From assembly GCA_031276475.1 (NCBI GenBank), contig JAISMZ010000031.1, positions 1-7,377 of the forward strand: a stretch of DNA of 7,377 nt, given 5' to 3'. This document shows positions 1 to 4,596 of the stretch, piece by piece. Made by a program: the position numbers and the translations under genes. The notes under the pieces are model-generated. The model had not been told where the DNA came from. It did not search any database and saw nothing but the letters and a program-made list of their open reading frames with translations. The stretch comes from Coriobacteriales bacterium. GTDB lineage: Bacteria > Actinomycetota > Coriobacteriia > Coriobacteriales > UBA8131. Within the stretch, counting starts at the first letter, position 1. Each line of letters begins with the position of its first letter.

Positions 1-113
1 CGCTCGATGGCGGAGCTGCGCAGCACCTCGGCAACCGATGTGCCATGCACCTTGGCGTAGGCCTTGATCAGCTCCTTGTCCTCATCGGAAATCCGTATTG
101 TCATCGTGGCCAT
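1..113 (-). CDS. Ribbon-helix-helix antitoxin-like protein (RelB/CopG type), N-terminal part only
   Basis: The first 37 codons of a minus-strand gene whose 3' end lies left of the window. The peptide begins MATMTIRISDEDKELIKAYA and continues through a helix pattern ending in LRSSAIER. A short beta strand (MTIRIS), then an amphipathic helix, a turn (HGTS) and a second helix is the ribbon-helix-helix DNA-binding fold of RelB/DUF6290/CopG-type antitoxins, which bind as dimers to palindromic operators and are usually followed by a RelE/ParE-type toxin gene. The start at 113 is chosen over the ATG at 104 because AAAGGAG lies about 5 nt upstream of it. A palindrome sits in the promoter, consistent with autoregulation. 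The toxin partner would be off the left edge, so the toxin-antitoxin assignment is inferred; an orphan RHH regulator is also possible. Confidence 0.72.
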   Translation of the reverse strand, partial: MATMTIRISDEDKELIKAYAKVHGTSVAEVLRSSAIE

Positions 114-138
114 CAGAACTCCTTTCCAGCAGGGTGCT

Positions 139-151
139 TTACAGTGTAACA
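139..151 (-). promoter_or_regulatory. Candidate autoregulated promoter and operator of the RHH gene
   Basis: Bases 139-149 (ttacagtgtaa) are a perfect 11-nt inverted repeat, TTACA-C-TGTAA. Read on the minus strand, bases 151-143 give TGTTACACT, an extended -10 (TGn + TACACT), so the operator-like palindrome covers the -10. Transcription would start near 136, leaving a leader of about 23 nt containing the AAAGGAG ribosome-binding site. No good -35 is visible, which an extended -10 can tolerate. Overlap of operator and -10 is the usual autorepression arrangement for RHH antitoxins. The palindrome is seen in the sequence; its function is inferred. Confidence 0.45.
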
Positions 152-254
152 CATCTTGCGGGCAAGCGCCGCCTGCTCGGCCGCATTCAGCGAGAGGAAC
201 CACGCTGGTGCCACTGGCCGCCTAATCCAGACAGCGGTTGCCGCCCGATGGCGC

Positions 255-260
255 TATAAT
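255..260 (+). promoter_or_regulatory. -10 box TATAAT placed for a leaderless mRNA
   Basis: A perfect TATAAT at 255-260 lies six bases before the ATG at 267, so the expected transcription start coincides with the A of that ATG. No Shine-Dalgarno-like sequence lies between. The -35 region is poor: TTGCCG at 238-243 is only 11 nt from the -10. The same octamer gctataat recurs before the dehydrogenase gene at 6609-6616. Leaderless genes are common in Actinobacteria, which supports this reading. Confidence 0.6.
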
Positions 261-266
261 CTTTGC

Positions 267-1691
267 ATGTACAACTTTCGTTATCTACTGGTGACCATCG
301 TCTCGATCTTCGTCTCACTGGCGATCGGGCTGTTGCTGGGCGCGGCCATCGCCGGCAGCGACCTGGCCCGCGACGCCTCTCGGGACATGATGGGCTCGCT
401 GATGACGCGCCTCGACGAGATCAACGCCACGAACAGCGACTTGCGCCGCCAGCTGGACGACGACAACCTTCTGGCCGGTCAGCTTATAGACGACTGGGCG
501 GGCAAGCGGTTGGACGGACGGACGATCTGCGTTATCGGCTCCGCGGAGGAGACCGATGTTGCCATGGCTGAGTCTCTGCGAGCGGCGCTGATCCGTGCCG
601 GTGGCGCAACGGTTTACGTGAAGGTTTTAAAAGACGGCTTCGGGCTCAGTGACGCGCAGCATAAGGCAGATTTGGAGAAGCTCGTTCCCGCCGTGCCAGA
701 CGAGGACTATGCACTGACCATAGCCCACGCGCTGGCGGGGGAGTGGACCTACGCCTATGCGGCAACAGCGCTCGACGCGCCCAGCGCAGCCGATGAGACG
801 GTGGGTTCACTGCCGCGTTCGAGCGTTGGCTCTCCTTCTGGCGCCCTATCTGGCGCCGCATCCGACTCCGCCGCCGCGCCCGAGGTTGCCCCCGGTTCCG
901 CCAGCAGCGCCGCCTCCGACGCCGCCGACTCCGGCTCTGCCAGCAGCGCCGCCTCCGACGCCGCCGACTCCGGTTCTGCCAGCAGCGCCGACTCCGACTC
1001 AAGCTCCGCCACCACCAATCCCGCTCTTCCAAGCCCGTTTCAGTCCACCATCTACAGCCACTACCGGCTGACGACCTATCTCGTCGAACAGGGAATCATC
1101 CAAGTAAACACGGACTACCATCTGCTCAGCGAACACCAAAACCCTCAGCTGCAAAACGAGCAACTCGCGGCTCTGCGCGTGACGGGCAGTTGGCAGCTGC
1201 CTTATGCGGTGAACGGCGTCATCAACACGCTGGTAACGAGTACTCAGAATCCCGCTTCTGCTGCAGCTCCCAAAACCGATACCGCGCCCGAAGCTGGCCC
1301 CGCTCCCGACGCCCCGCTCGCGTCGACCATCTACCATGTTGACCCAGTCGCTATAGCTTTGACCAGCGCTTTTGTATCCAAAGGTGTGGAGAAGACCCTG
1401 CCCTTCCCCGCCTCGCTGCGTCCCACTTCTGTTGATGACGAAGCCGTGGCCGAAGACGCCAGTTATTTTGGCCTGCTCGCTCAGTCTGGCGACAAGGCCC
1501 AACCGCTTGCGACCACCGCACGCGATCATAACCTGGCGGCGCTGGTCTCAGTGGAGGGCGAAGTGGATGTCTACAACGTGGTGGCCCTGCTTTCCGGCGC
1601 TAAACGCGGCATCTACGGTCTGGACGCCTCCGATGGCCGCTTCCCCGCGCTTCCTGCCGACCCTGGCGGACGCCTGCCGTTTGCGCGATAG
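267..1691 (+). CDS. MctB/SteB-family envelope protein ('copper transporter' family) with repeat insert
   Basis: A 474-residue protein. It starts MYNFRYLLVTIVSIFVSLAI, with a single N-terminal membrane segment (about 6-28) like the 'YRYHVISLVAVFLALGIGVVLG' start of the MctB family. A predicted coiled coil (about 36-68) and an alpha/beta segment (RTICVIGSAEE, about 85-130) follow. The C-terminal LVSVEGEVDVYNVVALLSG...YG (426-450) matches the family's conserved SVDxxD...AL..G..YG end. Mycobacterial MctB is reported to limit copper accumulation; the corynebacterial homologue SteB acts in cell separation, so copper transport is not assured here. About 474 aa is long against roughly 310 in M. tuberculosis, owing to low-complexity inserts at about 168-257 (Ser/Ala/Asp, tandem repeats) and 328-352 (Ala/Pro). 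The start at 267 is preferred over a TTG at 156: the family N-terminus begins there and TATAAT sits just upstream. Transcribed alone; convergent with coaX. Confidence 0.75.
   Translation: MYNFRYLLVTIVSIFVSLAIGLLLGAAIAGSDLARDASRDMMGSLMTRLDEINATNSDLRRQLDDDNLLAGQLIDDWAGKRLDGRTICVIGSAEETDVAMAESLRAALIRAGGATVYVKVLKDGFGLSDAQHKADLEKLVPAVPDEDYALTIAHALAGEWTYAYAATALDAPSAADETVGSLPRSSVGSPSGALSGAASDSAAAPEVAPGSASSAASDAADSGSASSAASDAADSGSASSADSDSSSATTNPALPSPFQSTIYSHYRLTTYLVEQGIIQVNTDYHLLSEHQNPQLQNEQLAALRVTGSWQLPYAVNGVINTLVTSTQNPASAAAPKTDTAPEAGPAPDAPLASTIYHVDPVAIALTSAFVSKGVEKTLPFPASLRPTSVDDEAVAEDASYFGLLAQSGDKAQPLATTARDHNLAALVSVEGEVDVYNVVALLSGAKRGIYGLDASDGRFPALPADPGGRLPFAR
894..995 (+). repeat. 39-nt in-frame tandem repeat, about 2.6 copies
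   Basis: Units at 894-932 and 933-971 are 39 nt and differ at only two bases (ggttcc versus ggctct at the unit start). A third unit at 972-995 is 24 nt, lacking an internal 15 nt. Each full unit encodes GSASSAASDAADS, giving residues 210-222, 223-235 and 236-243 of the MctB-family protein. The unit is a multiple of three, so gain or loss of copies would keep the frame. It lies in the longer Ser/Ala/Asp-rich insert of that protein. The near identity of the units suggests recent duplication. Confidence 0.9.
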
Positions 1692-1706
1692 GCTATTGGT
1701 TTGATG

Positions 1707-2558
1707 CTATGTGTTGCCGCCGGAACCCCGCCTTGCCTGTGCTGCGCCCTGCCGGTGTTGTGCCGTTACCCCTGCCACAGTCGAGCCGTCCCTGCTTTGC
1801 GTCCGCTCCCAGACAATCCGCAGCCCCTCCAAGACGAGGTTGTCATTGGTCGCGGTTATCGTGCGTGACAGGGCCACGACCCTGCTTGCCAGGCCGCCGG
1901 TGGCCACGACGGGCGCCGAATAGCCCAACTCGGCAAAGATGCGGGTGATGAGGCCGTCAACGCGGTCTATCTCGCCGTAGGTCAGCCCCGATTGCACGGC
2001 TGAGCGCGTGCTGCCACCCACCACGGTCGGCGGCACTTCAACGGCGACTTCAGCCAGGCGGGCGGCGGCAGAAAACAGCGCTTCGGCAGAGGTCTGCAGG
2101 CCTGGGGCGATGATCCCGCCGATGAAGTCGCCGCTCTTATCCACAACTTCTATGTTTGTTGCCGTGCCAAAATCCACGACGATCACCGGTGCGCCAAAAA
2201 ACTCCACCGCGGCTACGGCAGAGGCGATGCGGTCGGCGCCAATCTCGCCGCGGTCGGCGTAGCGGATGTTTAGCCCGCAGTCAGTTTGACCGTTCAGGAT
2301 CAGGGGTTCACAGCCACAAAGCGCCTGCCCTAACAGTCGGTAACGTTCGGTCAGCGGCGGTACCACCGAGGCCACGGCTAAGGCGTCGATGCCGCGCCTC
2401 CCTAGTTCGCGCAGGGCAAAAAGCTCCGCCAGCGTCACCGCCAACTCATCGGCGCTGGCGTTGGCACGGGTGGCAATGCGCCAACTGGCCAGCAGCCGCG
2501 AGCCCTCGTAAAGCCCGACGACCGTTTGGGTATTACCGATGTCAGTTACCAGCAGCAT
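1707..2558 (-). CDS. coaX: Type III pantothenate kinase
   Basis: ATP-dependent phosphorylation of pantothenate to 4'-phosphopantothenate, the first step of CoA synthesis, in the cytoplasm. The 283-residue protein shows the ASKHA-fold motifs of CoaX in order: DIGNT (6-10, phosphate-binding), GADR (107-110), DFGTAT (129-134), GGIIAPG (147-153), the PPTVVGGSTRSAVQSG stretch (176-191) and ATGG (219-222). The start at 2558 (MLLVTDIGNT) is chosen over a TTG at 2570 because CoaX proteins begin just before D-x-GNT and GGGAG (2568-2564) lies 5 nt upstream of this ATG. The last 30 or so residues (after IVWERT) are a Gln/Gly/Arg-rich tail beyond the usual 255-260 aa and look dispensable. Its 3' end faces the MctB-family gene across 15 nt with no visible terminator; its 5' end is divergent from the response regulator. 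Confidence 0.95.
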   Translation of the reverse strand: MLLVTDIGNTQTVVGLYEGSRLLASWRIATRANASADELAVTLAELFALRELGRRGIDALAVASVVPPLTERYRLLGQALCGCEPLILNGQTDCGLNIRYADRGEIGADRIASAVAAVEFFGAPVIVVDFGTATNIEVVDKSGDFIGGIIAPGLQTSAEALFSAAARLAEVAVEVPPTVVGGSTRSAVQSGLTYGEIDRVDGLITRIFAELGYSAPVVATGGLASRVVALSRTITATNDNLVLEGLRIVWERTQSRDGSTVAGVTAQHRQGAAQARRGSGGNT

Positions 2559-2563
2559 CTGCT

Positions 2564-2568
2564 CTCCC
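2564..2568 (-). promoter_or_regulatory. Ribosome-binding site deciding the coaX start
   Basis: The minus-strand sequence GGGAG lies five bases (AGCAG) before ATG at 2558. The upstream TTG at 2570 overlaps this motif and has no SD of its own, so the four extra residues MGEQ are unlikely to be translated. Confidence 0.75.
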
Positions 2569-2605
2569 AAAAAATATCACACAGTCTCCGTCGCTTTATC
2601 TGCGC

Positions 2606-2619
2606 TACCATGGTATCAT
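2606..2619. promoter_or_regulatory. Divergent promoter region of coaX and the response regulator, with a palindrome
   Basis: The intergenic span (2559-2652) holds a perfect 10-bp palindrome taccatggta at 2606-2615. It overlaps an extended -10 on the plus strand, TGG-TATCAT (2611-2619), which would start the regulator mRNA near 2626 with a leader of about 27 nt. On the minus strand GATAAA (around 2597-2592) is a weak -10 candidate for coaX. No good -35 is seen for either. A protein bound at the palindrome could affect both genes. The promoter call is moderate; the operator role is speculative. Confidence 0.35.
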
Positions 2620-2652
2620 CTGGACAGAGAAAAAACACCATCGGAGGTAGCC

Positions 2653-3363
2653 ATGAATACCACAGCGGCCAAGATACTTGTCGTGGACGATGAACCCTCG
2701 ATCACGGAGTTCATCAGCTACAACCTCAAAAAGGAAGGTTATGAGGTGCAGGTCGCGGGCGATGGCGCCCAGGCGGTGGCACTGATTAATGCCAACAACT
2801 ACGACCTGGTGATCCTCGACGTAATGCTGCCCAACATGGACGGCTACGAGGTGGTTCGCAGGATTCGCGCCAATTCCACGGTGCCGGTACTCTTCCTCTC
2901 TGCCCGCGACACCGAGTTGGATAAGGTCGTCGGGCTGGAGATTGGCGGCGACGACTATCTGACCAAGCCCTTTGGCGTGCGCGAGCTGCTGGCCCGCTCC
3001 AAGGCCCTGTTGCGCCGCTCCGCCCAGCAGGAACGCGCCGCCGCCAGCCAGGACTACGACGAGGTCATCGAGGCCAGTGGCATCCATTTGGACGAGGGGA
3101 TGCACATCGCCTCCTTTGACGGCAAGCCGATAGACCTCACGCCGCGGGAGTTTGAGCTGCTGGCGGCCCTGATGCGCCACGCCGGCAAGGTGCTCTCGCG
3201 CGACCAGCTGTTGCACGACGCCTGGGGCTGGGAGTATCTGGTGGAAACCAAGACGGTAGACACCCACGTCAAACGCCTGCGCGACAAGCTGGAAGGCGCC
3301 AATGTCGATCCCGGTTTAATCGAGACGGTACGCGGTTACGGCTACCGCTTTAAGGTGTTGTAG
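2653..3363 (+). CDS. OmpR/PhoB-family response regulator
   Basis: A 236-residue cytoplasmic transcription factor of a two-component system. The receiver domain (about 6-120) has acidic residues D12, D13 and E14, phospho-acceptor D56 in DLVILDVMLP, switch serine S83 in FLSAR and K105 in LTKPFG. A linker (about 121-138) leads to a winged-helix DNA-binding domain (about 140-236) with the family signatures LTPREFELL (162-170), VDTHVKRLRDKL (202-213) and ETVRGYGYRF (224-233). Length and order are standard for PhoB/PhoP/RegX3/MtrA-like regulators. The start at 2653 is set by GGAGG at 2643-2647, five bases upstream, and by the usual KILVVDDE beginning; an in-frame ATG at 2539 lies inside coaX and is rejected. 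The kinase gene follows 17 nt downstream, so they form an operon. The regulon cannot be told from the sequence. Confidence 0.95.
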   Translation: MNTTAAKILVVDDEPSITEFISYNLKKEGYEVQVAGDGAQAVALINANNYDLVILDVMLPNMDGYEVVRRIRANSTVPVLFLSARDTELDKVVGLEIGGDDYLTKPFGVRELLARSKALLRRSAQQERAAASQDYDEVIEASGIHLDEGMHIASFDGKPIDLTPREFELLAALMRHAGKVLSRDQLLHDAWGWEYLVETKTVDTHVKRLRDKLEGANVDPGLIETVRGYGYRFKVL

Positions 3364-3380
3364 GGAAACGCTGAGCCGCG

Positions 3381-4427
3381 ATGCAGTACCGCACCCTGCG
3401 CATTCTGCTGGCCCTGATCTCTGCCGCGGTCGCCGTCATTTTAGCCTTTGCCATTGTCGTTGTCCTTCTCACCATAGGAGAACCACAGCCTTGGGTGATT
3501 TTGGTGGTACTCTGTCTGGGGCTGGTCACCTTTTTGTGCACCTACGCTGCAACCGGCATCTATCTGGGGCCGCTGGGGCGCATCCAGATTAAAGCCAAGC
3601 AGCTCGCCGACGGCCAATACTCGGTACACTTTGTGGACGACAGGATAACCGCGGCGCCGTTGGGCGTGCAGGAGTTGGCCGACTCGCTGGAGACCGTTGC
3701 GGCCAGGGTGCGGTTGGCCATCGCCGAGGCAGCCGTTGAGGGCAAACGTCAGCGCCAGTTCATCAGCGACGTTTCGCACGAGCTGCGCACGCCGCTGACC
3801 GCCATTCGCGGCGCGGCTGAGACAATGATGGACGAGGATATCCCCTATGAGGATCGCCGTCATTTTGCCGAGACCATCGTGCGCGAAAGCGAGCGACTGA
3901 CCCGTCTGGCCAACGATCTGCTGACCTTGCAGCGGATAGAAGGCGATGGCGAGATCGTCTTGCAGCGGGTCGATCTTCACGACGTGGTAGAAAACGTCAG
4001 CACCCTGCTCTCGCCGCTTTTGGACGAGCGGCAGGTTGAGTTGAGCGTTAAAGGCGAGGCCCCCGATGTATTGGGCGATCCGGATCGGCTGCAGCAGGTG
4101 GTGCAAAACCTCGTGGATAACGCCAGTCGCTTCGTTGGCTCCGGCGGGCACGTCAACGTCACACTCAGCGGCATCCGCGGGCACAGCGTGATTACCGTCG
4201 CCGACGACGGCCCCGGTTTTGGCGACATCAATCCGGTGCGGCTCTTTGATCGCTTCTATCGCGGCGACAGCTCACGGGCCCGCACCACCGGCGGCACCGG
4301 GCTGGGACTGACCATCGTCAAGGCCATCGTCGCGGCTCATGACGGAACCGTAGAGGCGTTTAATCTGCCCGACGGCGGGGCCTGCTTCATCGTGGCGATA
4401 CCATCGGTTGCTTCAGCGCTATCATAA
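3381..4427 (+). CDS. Sensor histidine kinase, partner of the adjacent regulator
   Basis: A 348-residue membrane kinase that phosphorylates the preceding regulator. Two transmembrane segments (about 7-31 and 38-60) are separated by only about six residues (around IGEPQPW), so there is almost no extracytoplasmic sensor. A HAMP-like linker follows (about 57-112, with GPLGRI and AKQLADGQY). The dimerisation domain has the H-box VSHELRTPLTAIRG with H133. The ATPase domain shows the N-box around N247 (QNLVDNASR), G1 DDGPGFG (275-281), the F-box LFDRFYRG and G2 GGTGLGLTIVKAI (304-316). All catalytic motifs are intact. It follows the regulator by 17 nt with only a weak, distant AGGGAAA upstream, so translation may be coupled. 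The minimal loop suggests sensing in or at the membrane or via an accessory protein; the stimulus is unknown. Confidence 0.95.
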   Translation: MQYRTLRILLALISAAVAVILAFAIVVVLLTIGEPQPWVILVVLCLGLVTFLCTYAATGIYLGPLGRIQIKAKQLADGQYSVHFVDDRITAAPLGVQELADSLETVAARVRLAIAEAAVEGKRQRQFISDVSHELRTPLTAIRGAAETMMDEDIPYEDRRHFAETIVRESERLTRLANDLLTLQRIEGDGEIVLQRVDLHDVVENVSTLLSPLLDERQVELSVKGEAPDVLGDPDRLQQVVQNLVDNASRFVGSGGHVNVTLSGIRGHSVITVADDGPGFGDINPVRLFDRFYRGDSSRARTTGGTGLGLTIVKAIVAAHDGTVEAFNLPDGGACFIVAIPSVASALS

Positions 4428-4440
4428 CAGGGAACAGACA

Positions 4441-4555
4441 GCAGCGGCTTGCCGTGTACCGCCCGCCACACACCGTCCCACGTGTGTGGCGCTGCCTTAT
4501 GTATGTCACGCGCAGTTCTACTCGCGCGATGATTAACCGGCACCTCCCAAGGCAG
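4441..4555. other. Gap region with a 10-bp perfect hairpin and nested inverted repeats
   Basis: In the 169-nt gap before the hybrid kinase, CGCCACACAC (4464-4473) pairs perfectly with GTGTGTGGCG (4482-4491) around an 8-nt loop. An outer 6-bp pair links gcagcg (4441-4446) with cgctgc (4490-4495), competing for two bases of the main stem. A 7-bp pair links ctgcctt (4492-4498) with aaggcag (4549-4555). No T-run follows the hairpin, so it is not a classical intrinsic terminator. It could end or protect the upstream two-component mRNA, lie in a structured leader of the hybrid kinase, or act as a protein-binding palindrome. I see no confident promoter or ORF in the gap. Confidence 0.45.
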
Positions 4556-4586
4556 ACAAACGCAATGCCCCCAGGCGATAAATTGT

Positions 4587-4590
4587 GGAG
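4587..4590 (+). promoter_or_regulatory. Ribosome-binding site deciding the hybrid kinase start
   Basis: GGAG at 4587-4590 lies six bases before ATG at 4597. An in-frame GTG at 4585 overlaps this motif and would add only MENR; the ATG is the better start. Confidence 0.7.
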
Positions 4591-4596
4591 AATCGC

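Noticed and set aside
156..266. N-terminal extension of the MctB-family protein from a TTG at 156
   Set aside because: The extra 37 residues lack family similarity, start without an SD, and cross a perfect -10 box; the membrane helix begins right after the ATG at 267.
114..266. Riboswitch or small RNA in the gap between the RHH gene and the MctB-family gene
   Set aside because: I see only the two promoters and short inverted repeats; the downstream transcript appears leaderless, leaving no room for a riboswitch.
646..1032. Long minus-strand open frames (128 and 87 residues) and a plus-strand Pro-rich frame at 757-1071 across the MctB repeat
   Set aside because: They are shadows of a GC-rich repeat that contains no stop codons in other frames; the products are biased low-complexity (Arg- or Pro-rich) with no start signals, while the 267-1691 frame carries the conserved family flanks.
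2605..3267. 220-residue minus-strand open frame opposite the response regulator
   Set aside because: The plus strand encodes an intact, motif-complete regulator; the antisense product resembles no family and has no ribosome-binding site.
3441..4184. 247-residue minus-strand open frame opposite the histidine kinase
   Set aside because: Antisense shadow of a clear kinase gene in high-GC DNA; no recognisable domain.
4451..4479. Resemblance of gtaccgcccgccacacacc to the conserved 3' region of 16S rRNA
   Set aside because: The match is short and imperfect, the flanks do not continue as rRNA, and the tract is better explained as one arm of the local hairpin.
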